64,000 bases of DNA from Actinomycetota bacterium (GTDB lineage Bacteria > Actinomycetota > Thermoleophilia > Gaiellales > Gaiellaceae): positions 29,584 to 93,583 of the forward strand of contig PKYN01000006.1 of NCBI GenBank assembly GCA_003132665.1, read 5' to 3'. The notes beneath the pieces were generated by a model that did not search any database, was not told the origin of the DNA, and saw only the letters and a program-made list of their open reading frames with translations. Shown piece after piece: positions 47,815-56,974 of the stretch (its first letter is position 1; each line of letters starts with the position of its first letter). The position numbers and the translations under genes were made by a program.

Positions 47815-49248
47815 ATGAAAGGAGTTCCTAACATCGACACGCTGCGCTTGACCGCCGAGGAGGCGATGGGCCTGCTCGAGCGCGGCGAAGTGAGCGCCGA
47901 GGAGTTGCACGGCGCCTACTTGGGTGCGATCGCAGCTCGCGACGGCGAGATCCACGCCTATCTGAAGCTCGTCGAGGAATGCCAGGGTAGCGGCGTCCCA
48001 ATCGCCATCAAGGACGTGATCACGACCGAGGGGATCGAGACGACTGCCGGCTCGAAGATCCTCGCCGGCTACGTGCCGGTGTTCGACTCGACCGTGGCGG
48101 CAAAGCTCAAGCGGGCGGGCCTGCCGCCGCTGGGCAAGACCAACATGGACGAGTTCGCGATGGGCTCCTCGACCGAGAACTCCGGCTACGGGCCGACCCG
48201 AAATCCCTGGGATCCAGAGCGGGTGCCCGGCGGCTCGTCGGGCGGCTCGGCGGCGGCGGTCGCCGGCGGCTTGGCGCCCTGGGCGCTCGGCTCCGACACC
48301 GGCGGCTCGATCAAGCAGCCGGCCTCGCTCTGCGGCCTGGTCGGACTGCGCCCGACCTACGGCACCGTCTCGCGCTACGGCATCATCGCCTTCGCCTCCA
48401 GCCTCGACCAGGTGGGTCCGCTCACCAAGACCGTGCGCGACTGCGCGCTGCTTTATCGCATCATCGCCGGGCGCGACCCGCTCGACTCGACCACGGTCGA
48501 GTTGCCCGCGCCGATCGAGTTGCCCGAGGCGCTGGACATGAAGGGCCTGCGGATCGGCCTGCCCAAGGAGATGATCGAAGCCGAGGGCATCGCGTCGGGG
48601 GTCAAGGCCGAGACCGAGCGGGCGATCCAACTCTGCCAGGAGCTCGGCGCCGAGGTCGAAGAGTGCTCGTTGCCCCTGTCGATCGAGTATGGGCTGGCCT
48701 GCTACTACCTGATCGCGCCGGCCGAGGCCTCTTCGAACCTGGCTCGCTTCGACGGCGTCCGCTACGGGCACCGCGCCAAGGACGCCGGGACGCTGATCGA
48801 AATGTACGAGCGCACCCGCGACGAGGGGTTCGGCGACGAGCCCAAACGCCGCATCATGATCGGCACCTACGCGCTCTCGGCTGGCTATTACGACGCCTTC
48901 TACGGCCAGGCGCAGAAGGTGCGCACGGTCATCGCCCGCGAGCACGCCGCCCTGTTCGAGCGCTTCGACCTGATAGTCAGCCCGACCTCGCCCACGGTTG
49001 CCTTCAAGCTTGGCGAGAAGACTCATGACCCGCTGGCCATGTATGCGTCGGACGTCCTCACGATTCCGCCCAACATGGCCGGCCTGCCCGGGCTCTCGAT
49101 TCCCTGCGGGCTCTCCGAGGGCTTGCCGGTGGGGCTGCAGCTGACCGGCCCGCAGTTCTCCGAGAACCTGCTCTTCCGGGCCGGCCACGCGCTCGAGCAG
49201 GCGCTCGGGTTCGACTTCGTTCCGCCGCGCCTGAAGGAGAGCGCATGA
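47815..49248 (+). CDS. gatA: Asp/Glu-tRNA amidotransferase subunit A
   Basis: The product is 477 aa, an amidase-signature enzyme. The catalytic Lys is in [12 protein letters not shown], and the Ser pair is in [11 protein letters not shown] and [10 protein letters not shown]. It releases ammonia from glutamine for GatB. The ATG at 47815 is the only standard start, but the best ribosome-binding site (AAAGGAG, 47818-47824) lies inside it, 8 nt before an ATC codon that begins the conserved region. A 10-codon ORF (47799-47831) precedes it. It overlaps gatB by 4 bp. Confidence 0.93.
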   Translation: MKGVPNIDTLRLTAEEAMGLLERGEVSAEELHGAYLGAIAARDGEIHAYLKLVEECQGSGVPIAIKDVITTEGIETTAGSKILAGYVPVFDSTVAAKLKRAGLPPLGKTNMDEFAMGSSTENSGYGPTRNPWDPERVPGGSSGGSAAAVAGGLAPWALGSDTGGSIKQPASLCGLVGLRPTYGTVSRYGIIAFASSLDQVGPLTKTVRDCALLYRIIAGRDPLDSTTVELPAPIELPEALDMKGLRIGLPKEMIEAEGIASGVKAETERAIQLCQELGAEVEECSLPLSIEYGLACYYLIAPAEASSNLARFDGVRYGHRAKDAGTLIEMYERTRDEGFGDEPKRRIMIGTYALSAGYYDAFYGQAQKVRTVIAREHAALFERFDLIVSPTSPTVAFKLGEKTHDPLAMYASDVLTIPPNMAGLPGLSIPCGLSEGLPVGLQLTGPQFSENLLFRAGHALEQALGFDFVPPRLKESA

Positions 49249-50681
49249 CCGCGCTCGTAGGCAAGCCCGCGACCGACTGGGAGCCGGTGATCGGGCTCGA
49301 GATCCACGTCCAGCTGAAGACGCGGACGAAGATGTTCTGCCGCTGCGAAACCTCGTTCGGGCTGGAGCCGAATGTGCGCACCTGTCCCACCTGTCTCGCT
49401 CATCCGGGCACGCTGCCGGTGGCCAACGGGCAGGCGATCGAGTGGACGATAAAGTTCGGGCTGGCGGTCGGTTGCAGGATCGCCGACAGGGCGCTCTTCG
49501 CGCGCAAGAACTACTTCTACCAAGACCTGCCCAAGGGATACCAGATCTCTCAGTACGAAGCGCCCCTCTGCGTAGGCGGGCGCCTCGTCGTGCCCGGCCC
49601 CGACGGCGAGCGCGAGATTCGCCTCAACCGCGCCCACCTGGAAGAGGACGCGGCCAAAACCATCCACGTCGGCGGGGTGGAGGGACGCATCGTCGGCGCC
49701 GAGCACTCCCTGGTGGACTTCAACCGTGGTGGCACGCCGCTGATGGAGATCGTCACCGAGCCCGACATTCACTCGGCCGAGGAGGCCAAGCGCTTCCTGC
49801 AGCTGCTGCGCCAGACGGTCGTCGAACTGGGCATCTCGGACGCGGAGATGGAGAAGGGCACCCTTCGCTGCGACGCCAACATCTCCATTCGCCCGGCCGG
49901 CTCGAGCGAGCTCCGCACGCGCTGCGAGCTCAAGAACATGAACTCCTTCAACTTCATCGGCCGCGGCATCGACGCCGAGATCGCGCGCCAGATCGCCGTC
50001 TACGAATCGGGCGGCGAGATCAGCCAGGACACCTACGACTTCGACGCCGCCTCGGGCACGTTGACCGTGCACCGCACCAAGGAGGAGGCCGAGGACTACC
50101 GCTACTTCCCGGAGCCCGATCTGGTTCCCTACGAGCCACGTTCGGAGCTGATCGAGCGACTCGAGGCGGAGCTGCCGGAGCTGCCCGGTGTGCGGCTTGC
50201 GCGGATCGCGCCTGTGGTCGGCTATGAGACGGCGCTCGATCTCGTCACGAGCGCGCGGGACGCGCTCTACACGAAGCTGATTGCAGTGGGAGCGGAGCCG
50301 AAAGCCGCGGCGAACGTGCTCATGAACCAGCTCGCGGCGGCCGGGGTCGATCCTGAAGCGGTCAATCCGGACGAGCTCGCGAAGCTGATCGAGAGACGTT
50401 CCGAAATCCCCGGCGCCGTTTTCAACGAAGGAGTCGCCGCTAGCGGAACGGATAGCTTCGCGGCGATCGATTTCATCTCGCAAAGCTCAATCTCCGACAC
50501 GAGCGAGTTGGAGCCCCTGATCGATCGCATCCTCGCGGCCAATCCGGGTCAGGTCGAGCAGTACCGGGGCGGTAAGCAAGGCCTGCTCGGCTTCTTCGTC
50601 GGCCAGGTAATGAAAGAGAGCGGCGGTAAGGCGAACGCCAAGGTCGTCAGCGAGCTAGTGCGCGCGAAGCTGAACGACTGA
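49245..50681 (+). CDS. gatB: Asp/Glu-tRNA amidotransferase subunit B
   Basis: The product is 478 aa, the full GatB length. The kinase/amidase core has [16 protein letters not shown] with paired Cys (zinc site, CPTCLAHPG), [18 protein letters not shown] and [13 protein letters not shown]. The C-terminal YqeY-like tail ends [23 protein letters not shown]. It phosphorylates and amidates mischarged tRNA. The start overlaps the gatA stop (ATGA). Confidence 0.95.
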   Translation: MTALVGKPATDWEPVIGLEIHVQLKTRTKMFCRCETSFGLEPNVRTCPTCLAHPGTLPVANGQAIEWTIKFGLAVGCRIADRALFARKNYFYQDLPKGYQISQYEAPLCVGGRLVVPGPDGEREIRLNRAHLEEDAAKTIHVGGVEGRIVGAEHSLVDFNRGGTPLMEIVTEPDIHSAEEAKRFLQLLRQTVVELGISDAEMEKGTLRCDANISIRPAGSSELRTRCELKNMNSFNFIGRGIDAEIARQIAVYESGGEISQDTYDFDAASGTLTVHRTKEEAEDYRYFPEPDLVPYEPRSELIERLEAELPELPGVRLARIAPVVGYETALDLVTSARDALYTKLIAVGAEPKAAANVLMNQLAAAGVDPEAVNPDELAKLIERRSEIPGAVFNEGVAASGTDSFAAIDFISQSSISDTSELEPLIDRILAANPGQVEQYRGGKQGLLGFFVGQVMKESGGKANAKVVSELVRAKLND

Positions 50682-50687
50682 GGGCGG

Positions 50688-52283
50688 CTAGAACGCGACG
50701 AGTCGGCGGCGATGCTTGCCGTCGCGGTCGACCACGTAGAGGCCGTTAATCCGCGGCCCGTAGCCTGAGATCACGAAGGCGAGTCGCTGCCCATCGGGCG
50801 ACCAGGCAACGTCGGTCACAGAATTCCACTCGCGGAGATCGCGCGCTATCCCGCTCCCGTCCGCATTCAGGATTTCGATGTTTCCGTAGGCGATGGCGAT
50901 CTGCCGACCGTCGGGAGACCAGCTAGCTGTGACCCGAGGCGAGTACGGAGACGAGAAATCCCCGTTCTCGACGCGAATGAGACTGCTGTTAGTGAGGCGC
51001 ATCACGTAGACGCCGTCGCTACAAGTGAATGCGAGGCGTCCTCCGTCCGGTGACCAGGCCGGAGTTCCCGGATTACACGAGTGTCCCAGCAGGCGATGCG
51101 CGTCGCTACCGCCAGGCTTCATTGTGTACATGGTCGAGTGGTAACTGGTGGTGCCGGTGTCCTGGAACGGGTCGAGGCCGTGAACGAACGCGATCCGCTT
51201 CCCGTCGGGAGACCAACTTACTCCCATATTCCCGTCGTCGGATCGCAGCAGGCGTGACCTCCCTCCCCGCGCAGGGACGACCGCGAAACCGTCTCGAGAC
51301 CGGTAGAGGATCGTACGCCCGTCGGGCGACCAGTCCGGCAGTACGCCGTACCCGCCGGTGACTGTTCGCAGCCGACCGTCCTCGAGCGAGATGACGGTGA
51401 TCTGAGTACCGCACTCGCGATTCTTGGCGAAAGCGATCTCCTTGCCGTCCGGCGACCAGGTCGGCGAACCCTGTTGCCCGGTCGGGCACTTGATCGCGTG
51501 CGCAACCCGCTGAGGCGCCCGGTTCGCCAGGGCCCAGCCGGTCGCGCCGGCAGCCAGGAGTACCACGATCCCGGCCGCGATAAGAATCTCGCGCCGCGAC
51601 ATCGGCGGGAGGGAGGGGAGCCGCAAAGCCGGCTTGGATTGCGCGGCGGCGAAGGGATCGCTCCATTCCTCGCCGGCTTTGAGAGCGTTGCGGCGGCCGA
51701 GATAGCGGACGTTCTGCTGCGCTGCGTCGATCAGCTGCCTGCGCGTCTTCTCGTGTCGGGTATTCGCTGTGGGCAATCCCTGCGCCAGATCTAGCAACTG
51801 GCCCAGCCCGCCGATGTCGCCGCGATCGAGGAGCTTGCGCCTGGCTTTCTCGAGGCTGCGTAGAGCGCGCCCGGTTTTATTACGCTCGAGCTCGGCGCGC
51901 GCGGGCGCGAGGGTTTGCTCGCGCAGAGTGTCGGCGAAGGAGACATAGAGCGCGGGCGCGATCGCAGGGGCGCTCGGCGCCGCCGCGGTCACGGGCGGGG
52001 CGATCGAGCCGGGCGGAAGAAATGCGATGTCCTGCTCGAGCGCCGCAAGCAGGCGCTCGCGCGATTTGGTGTCAACGGGAGCAAGAGTGGGGACCTTGCG
52101 TGCCAACTCGAGCGCCTCGCTCAGACCGGTGGCGTCGCCCGCCACTAGTAGTTCGCTGCGGGCCGCCTCGAGCTCTTTCAGCGCGGCGCGCGGTCTTCCG
52201 CGTGCGAGTTCGGTGCGAGCGGGGCTGAGTATCTCTATCGATGGTCTCGGCATCTCGGGAGGCTGAAGTCTCTCAGATCCCAT
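50688..52283 (-). CDS. Membrane-anchored TolB-like (PD40) propeller with duplicated N-terminal module
   Basis: The product is 531 aa. Two similar ~70-residue helical modules (~20-90 and ~120-195; ARTELARGRPRAALKELEAARSEL and ARAELERNKTGRALRSLEKARRKL) lie before a single membrane helix (~233-252). The exported part is a beta-propeller of about six PD40/TolB repeats (SPTWSPDGKEIAFAKN, LPDWSPDGRTILYRS, VSWSPDGKRIAFVHG, PAWSPDGGRLAF, ASWSPDGRQIAIA, VAWSPDGQRLAFV). Propellers of this type bind proteins or glycans. It is convergent with gatB. A start at 52253 is also possible. Confidence 0.8.
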   Translation of the reverse strand: MGSERLQPPEMPRPSIEILSPARTELARGRPRAALKELEAARSELLVAGDATGLSEALELARKVPTLAPVDTKSRERLLAALEQDIAFLPPGSIAPPVTAAAPSAPAIAPALYVSFADTLREQTLAPARAELERNKTGRALRSLEKARRKLLDRGDIGGLGQLLDLAQGLPTANTRHEKTRRQLIDAAQQNVRYLGRRNALKAGEEWSDPFAAAQSKPALRLPSLPPMSRREILIAAGIVVLLAAGATGWALANRAPQRVAHAIKCPTGQQGSPTWSPDGKEIAFAKNRECGTQITVISLEDGRLRTVTGGYGVLPDWSPDGRTILYRSRDGFAVVPARGGRSRLLRSDDGNMGVSWSPDGKRIAFVHGLDPFQDTGTTSYHSTMYTMKPGGSDAHRLLGHSCNPGTPAWSPDGGRLAFTCSDGVYVMRLTNSSLIRVENGDFSSPYSPRVTASWSPDGRQIAIAYGNIEILNADGSGIARDLREWNSVTDVAWSPDGQRLAFVISGYGPRINGLYVVDRDGKHRRRLVAF

Positions 52284-52399
52284 ACGCGGCGTCTGTGCGA
52301 ACGTCCCGCAGCTTTCACGTGCACTGCAATCGGCGATATCGTCAAGCGCATGAGCTTCCGGCGCCTGTTCTTCCGAGTCCTGTTGCGTGAGGTTCGTCG

Positions 52400-52816
52400 A
52401 TGAAGAGCGCCCGCGAAGAGCTCTGGTTCGAGACGCCCCATCGGCGCGACTACATCAACATCACCGACCGCGTTCAGGACTTCGTCTCGCGCTCGGGCAT
52501 CGCGGAGGGGCTCTGCCTGGTCAACCCGATGCACATCACCGCGGCGGTCTACGTCAACGACGACGAGTCCGGCCTGATCAAGGACATCGACGACCTGCTC
52601 GAGCGGCTTGCTCCGCACGAGCCCGTCTCCGGCTATCGCCACAACGTCGGCGAGGACAACGCCGACGCCCATCTCAAGCGTCAGCTGATGGGGCATCAGG
52701 TAGTGCTCGCGATCACCGGCGGCAGGCTCGACCTCGGCCCCTGGGAGCAGGTCTTCTACGCCGAGTTCGACGGGCGCCGGCGCAAGCGCGTGCTGCTAAA
52801 GGCGATCGGCGAGTAG
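52400..52816 (+). CDS. YjbQ/UPF0047 family protein
   Basis: The product is 138 aa, a complete YjbQ domain: [79 protein letters not shown] and [16 protein letters not shown]. Members have weak thiamine-phosphate synthase activity in vitro; their main role is unclear. Single gene. Confidence 0.9.
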   Translation: MKSAREELWFETPHRRDYINITDRVQDFVSRSGIAEGLCLVNPMHITAAVYVNDDESGLIKDIDDLLERLAPHEPVSGYRHNVGEDNADAHLKRQLMGHQVVLAITGGRLDLGPWEQVFYAEFDGRRRKRVLLKAIGE

Positions 52817-53107
52817 CCGCCGCCGCGGGAGACGCCGCAAAGCGTTCGTAGGAGGTGGCAAACGGCGCTGTGTTTCCCCGCACACTTGTGCGTACTTTGC
52901 CGACGAGTTAGGCGCGAAGCGGAGTCCGGCGAGCGTCGCACGCGAGCCGGTCTCCCGACCGGGAGGACTGCCCGAATAGGCTGGTTACCAGGCGTTTAGT
53001 GATCCACCGCGCGCTCTCGTCGACGCCGGAAAGGGCGTCTGCCACAAGGCGTCCTGATCCACGCTGACCAGTGAGCCGTCGAAATCGTGGGCTACGGTTT
53101 TTGTCCT
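52817..53107. other. Intergenic region with two stem-loops
   Basis: No gene seen. CCGGTC-TCCC-GACCGG (near 52949-52964) and GACGCC-GGAAAG-GGCGTC (53022-53039) are perfect 6-bp stems ahead of the serine-synthesis operon. I do not recognise a known riboswitch. Confidence 0.4.
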
Positions 53108-54250
53108 ATGCCAGAGAAGAAATACATGATGACGCCCGGCCCGACCCCTGTACCGCCCGAGGTACTGCTGGCGATGGCTGAGCCAATCATCCACCACCGT
53201 GGCGCGGACTTCCGCCGAGCTTTCGTTGAGTGCAGCGATCGACTCAAAGAGGTCTTCAAGACCAAGAACGACGTGATCATGTTCGCCGCTTCGGGCACCG
53301 GCGGCATGGATTCGGCGGTTTCCAACATCAACGCTCCGGGCGATCGCGTGATCGTCCACTCGGCCGGAAATTTCGGTGAGCGCTGGGCGAAGATCGCCGC
53401 CACCTACGGACTCGACGTCACTCACATCAAGGAGGAGTGGGGAGCAACTCCCGACCCCGCCAAGCTGGACGCCGAACTGAAGAAAGCCCCTGCCAAAGCT
53501 GTCTACCTAACCCATTCCGAAACATCGACCGGTGTCGTGGCCGACATTCAAGCGCTGGCCGCGGTCGCCAAGGAGCACGGTGCTCTGGTCGTAGTCGACT
53601 GCATCTCGAGCCTGGGAGCCATCCCGGTCGAGACCGATGCCTGGGGCTTGGACGTAGTGGTCGCCGGTTCTCAGAAGGCGCTCATGCTTCCGCCCGGACT
53701 GGCGGCGGTCTCGATCTCGGACGCGGCCAGGGCTGCGAGCGAGCTGCCCGGGCGCTGCCCGAGCTTCTTCCTCAACTGGCCGGCCGCTCTGAAGGCGCTC
53801 GGCAACGAGACGACCGCCTTCACACCCGCGGTCACGCTCGTGCTCGGCATGAACGTAGCCCTCGGGATGATCCTGGAAGAGGGACTCGAGGAGCGTTTCG
53901 AGAACCACAAGATGCTCGGTCGAGCCTGTCGTGCCGGTATCAAGGCGATGGGTCTCGAGCTCTTCTCGCCGGACGAGGATCGCTCGGCGGTAGTCACGGC
54001 GGCGAAGGCGCCGGAAGGTATCGACGGACAGAAGATCGTCGGCACCATGCGTGACAAGCACGCCGTCCAGATCGTCGGTGGCCAGGGAGTCCTCAAGGGC
54101 CACATCATCCGTATCGGCCACATCGGCTACTACGACATCTTCGACATCATCACGGCCCTGTCGGCACTCGAGCTGGTGCTCGCCGACATGGGCGTGGAAA
54201 TCAACCGCGGCGCAGCCGTAACAAGCGCGCTCGCCGCTTTCGAGCAATAG
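53108..54250 (+). CDS. Class V aminotransferase (phosphoserine/alanine-glyoxylate type)
   Basis: The product is about 380 aa. It starts with MTPGPTPVPPEVLLAM and the IHHRGADFRRAF motif typical of the alanine-glyoxylate/serine-pyruvate group. PLP contacts are FAASGTGGMDSAVSN and VVDCISSLGAIPVE, and the PLP Lys is in VVAGSQKALMLPPGLAA. It lies 17 bp upstream of serA, so it probably serves as the phosphoserine aminotransferase in place of SerC. ATG 53108 fits the family start better than the in-frame GTG at 53087. Confidence 0.88.
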   Translation: MPEKKYMMTPGPTPVPPEVLLAMAEPIIHHRGADFRRAFVECSDRLKEVFKTKNDVIMFAASGTGGMDSAVSNINAPGDRVIVHSAGNFGERWAKIAATYGLDVTHIKEEWGATPDPAKLDAELKKAPAKAVYLTHSETSTGVVADIQALAAVAKEHGALVVVDCISSLGAIPVETDAWGLDVVVAGSQKALMLPPGLAAVSISDAARAASELPGRCPSFFLNWPAALKALGNETTAFTPAVTLVLGMNVALGMILEEGLEERFENHKMLGRACRAGIKAMGLELFSPDEDRSAVVTAAKAPEGIDGQKIVGTMRDKHAVQIVGGQGVLKGHIIRIGHIGYYDIFDIITALSALELVLADMGVEINRGAAVTSALAAFEQ

Positions 54251-54267
54251 AAAGAAGGGGAGGCGCG

Positions 54268-55848
54268 GTGAACGATCGAGCGAAAGTCCTGGTTAGGGAG
54301 AAGATCGCCGACGGCGGCATCGAGATGCTCAAGGAGAAATTCGATGTCGACGTCGACCTCGAAGGGGACCTGTCGGAGAAGATCGGCGCCTACGACGCGA
54401 TCATCATTCGCTCGGCCACCAAGCTCACCGCCGACCTGATCGAGAAGGGAACGCGCCTGCGCGTCATTGGACGCGCAGGCGTGGGCGTCGACAACGTCGA
54501 CGTCGCGGCGGCGACTCGCAAGGGAATCATCGTCGCCAACGCTCCGGATGCGAACACCGTCTCCACCGCCGAGCACACAATTGCCCTCCTCATGGCTCTG
54601 GTCCGCAACATCCCGCAGGCCTACGCGGCCATGAAGCAGGGTGAGTGGGAGCGCTCCAAGTGGAAGGGCGTCGAGCTCGCCGGAAAGACGCTCGGCATCA
54701 TCGGCCTGGGCAAGATCGGTCAGCAGGTCGCCCGCAAGGCCGCCGGCCTCGGGATGCGCGTCATCGCGTTCGATCCCGTCGTCGCCAAGGAGCGCTTCCG
54801 CGAGCTTGGCGTCGAGCGGATGGAGACGATCGACGACCTCTACGCGGAGGCCGAGTTCATCACTTTGCACGCGCCCCGCACGGCCGACACGACCGGCATG
54901 CTCAACAAAGAAGCGTTCGCCAAGATGCGCGACGGCGTGCGCATCATCAACGCCGCCCGCGGCGCGCTGATCGTCGATGACGATCTGATCGAGGCCGTCA
55001 AGTCGGGCAAGGTCGCCGGCGCGGCGCTCGACGTTTACGCCAAGGAGCCCTATACCGGACCGCTCACCGAGTACCCGGCGATCGTGGTTACGCCCCATCT
55101 CGCGGCCTCGACGGGCGAGGCGCAGGACCGAGCCGGAACCGACGTCGCAGCGCAGGTCGCCGCGGCGCTCGAGGGAGAGCTCGTGACGAACGCGGTCAAC
55201 ATCCCGGCGATGCGCGAAGAGGATCTCGCAATCCTCGGACCCTTCCTGCCGCTGGCCGTCAAGCTGGGACGCCTGGCGATGGCGCTCGCCGGTGGCCGCG
55301 CCGAGAAGATCGAGGTCTCGTACTTCGGGAACATGGCCGCCTACGACACCCGGCTACTGACTCTCGCGGTTTTGAACGGTGCCTTCGAGCAGAGCGAGGA
55401 TCAACCCGTCAACTGGGTCAACGCGCGGGTCATCGCCGAGGATCGCGGCATCCAGGTGAGCGAGGAGTCCAAGCCGAAGTCACGCGATTTCACCAACCTG
55501 GTTCGCGTGCGGGTGTTCGGAGACGGCAGCGAGACGGCGGTGAGCGGGACGACGATCGGCACGGAGCACAGGCTCTGGCTGGTCGCAGCTCTCGGCTACG
55601 AGCTCGAGATCGAGCTGGCGCCGCTGATGGCTTTCGTCCGCTACGAGGACGTGCCCGGCCAGATCGGTCGGCTCGGCGCCGCCTTCGGCGAAGCGGGTGT
55701 CAACATCGCCAACATGGCCGTCTCGAGGACGCGCCAGGGCGGCACGGCATTGATGGCGGTCTCGACCGACACACCGGCTCAGCCGGGCCTGATCGAGGGC
55801 ATCGAGAAGGCGGGGTTCCCAGACGCCCGCTTCATCGATCTCGGTTAG
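54268..55848 (+). CDS. serA: D-3-phosphoglycerate dehydrogenase
   Basis: The product is 526 aa, the long type I form. The catalytic/NAD domain has GLGKIGQQVARKAAGLGMRVIAFDP, the Arg in INAARGALIVD, the Glu segment DVYAKEP and the His in TPHLAASTGEAQ. An intervening ASB domain (~320-450) and a C-terminal ACT domain (VRYEDVPGQIGRLGAAFGEAGVNIANM) allow serine feedback control. It catalyses the first step of serine synthesis. GTG start with GGGGAGG upstream. Confidence 0.95.
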   Translation: MNDRAKVLVREKIADGGIEMLKEKFDVDVDLEGDLSEKIGAYDAIIIRSATKLTADLIEKGTRLRVIGRAGVGVDNVDVAAATRKGIIVANAPDANTVSTAEHTIALLMALVRNIPQAYAAMKQGEWERSKWKGVELAGKTLGIIGLGKIGQQVARKAAGLGMRVIAFDPVVAKERFRELGVERMETIDDLYAEAEFITLHAPRTADTTGMLNKEAFAKMRDGVRIINAARGALIVDDDLIEAVKSGKVAGAALDVYAKEPYTGPLTEYPAIVVTPHLAASTGEAQDRAGTDVAAQVAAALEGELVTNAVNIPAMREEDLAILGPFLPLAVKLGRLAMALAGGRAEKIEVSYFGNMAAYDTRLLTLAVLNGAFEQSEDQPVNWVNARVIAEDRGIQVSEESKPKSRDFTNLVRVRVFGDGSETAVSGTTIGTEHRLWLVAALGYELEIELAPLMAFVRYEDVPGQIGRLGAAFGEAGVNIANMAVSRTRQGGTALMAVSTDTPAQPGLIEGIEKAGFPDARFIDLG

Positions 55849-55947
55849 TAGTACGTCCCCTCGGCCGCGAGCCGGAGCCAGGCGAGCGAATGGCTTCGGC
55901 GCCGCGGCAAAGGGGAAGGTCGGCGAGACGGGTTGAGAGAACTAACG

Positions 55948-55980
55948 CGGCGGTGGCCAAAAGGTCGCCGCCGTACTGTT
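55948..55980 (+). terminator. Stem-loop between serA and ilvE
   Basis: CGGCGGTGGCC pairs with GGTCGCCGCCG over 11 bp (two G-U pairs) around an AAAA loop, followed by TACTGTTTTTT. It lies 100 bp after serA and 53 bp before ilvE, so it ends the serine operon or works as an ilvE attenuator; no leader peptide rich in branched-chain residues is visible. Confidence 0.7.
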
Positions 55981-56035
55981 TTTTGGACGCGCTGCGCTCA
56001 GACGGCTAACCTCTGGATTCACGGAAAGGAGAAAG

Positions 56036-56974
56036 ATGGCTGACCTGCAGGCAACCGAGAAGATCTGGATGAACGGCGAATTCGTGGACTGGGCGGACGC
56101 GACGGTTCACGTCGGCGTTCACGGTTTGCACTATGGATCCGGAGTCTTCGAGGGCATTCGTGCCTACGAGACAGCCAAGGGCACGGCCATCTTCCGCCTC
56201 AGCGACCACATTCAGCGCCTGCACGACTCGGCGCGATTGCTCAGGATGACCATCCCGTACTCGGTCGAAGATCTGCGCAGGGCGTCGCTCGAGCTCGTCG
56301 GCGTCAACAAGCTGCCTTCCTGTTACGTGCGCCCGATCGCCTTCTACGGCTACGGCTCGCTGGGCGTGCCGCCGCGGGACAACCCCGTGTACACGGCGAT
56401 CATGTGCTGGCCCTGGGGCGCCTACCTGGGCGAGGAGGGGATGACGCGAGGCGTGCGGGTGAAGATCTCTTCCTGGGTGCGCATGCCTTCGAACGTCGTG
56501 CCTCACGCTTCCAAGGCTTGCGGTCTCTATCTGAACTCGATGCTCGCGGTGCAGGAGGCCGCCCTCGGCGGTTACGAAGAGGCGATCCTGCTCACCGAGA
56601 AGGGCTACATCGCCGACTGCTCGGGCGAGAACGTGTTCATCGTCAAGGACGGTGTCATCTACACGCCGCCGCTCGAGACCGGCATCCTGCACGGGATCAC
56701 GCGCAACACCGTGATGGAGTTCGCCGTCTCGCTCGGATACGAGGTGAAGGTAGAGAACCTCACACGCGCAGATCTGTATCTGGCCGACGAGGCGTTCATG
56801 ACCGGCACCGCCGCCGAGGTGACGCCGGTGCGCGAGGTTGACGACTACCTGATTGGCGACCCAGGCCCGGTGACGCTGGCTCTCCAGAGCGCCTATCTCG
56901 ACATCGTGCAAGGCCGCGACGATCGCTGGGCGAGCTGGCTGGAGTACGTCACCCCGGCGCGTGCGAAAGCATGA
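56036..56974 (+). CDS. ilvE: Branched-chain amino acid aminotransferase
   Basis: The product is 312 aa, fold-type IV PLP enzyme. It has the start IWMNGEFVDWADATVHVGVHGLHYGSGVFEGIRAYE, the PLP Lys in PHASKACGLYLNSMLA, the E-x-N region DCSGENVFIVKDG and the ITRNTVMEFA and TGTAAEVTPVREVD motifs. It makes leucine, isoleucine and valine from their oxoacids. GGAAAGGAG lies 5 nt before the ATG. A DegT-type aminotransferase overlaps its stop. Confidence 0.94.
   Translation: MADLQATEKIWMNGEFVDWADATVHVGVHGLHYGSGVFEGIRAYETAKGTAIFRLSDHIQRLHDSARLLRMTIPYSVEDLRRASLELVGVNKLPSCYVRPIAFYGYGSLGVPPRDNPVYTAIMCWPWGAYLGEEGMTRGVRVKISSWVRMPSNVVPHASKACGLYLNSMLAVQEAALGGYEEAILLTEKGYIADCSGENVFIVKDGVIYTPPLETGILHGITRNTVMEFAVSLGYEVKVENLTRADLYLADEAFMTGTAAEVTPVREVDDYLIGDPGPVTLALQSAYLDIVQGRDDRWASWLEYVTPARAKA

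Noticed and set aside
47782..50483. Long minus-strand frames opposite gatA and gatB
   Set aside because: Shadows; gatCAB is complete and collinear on the plus strand.
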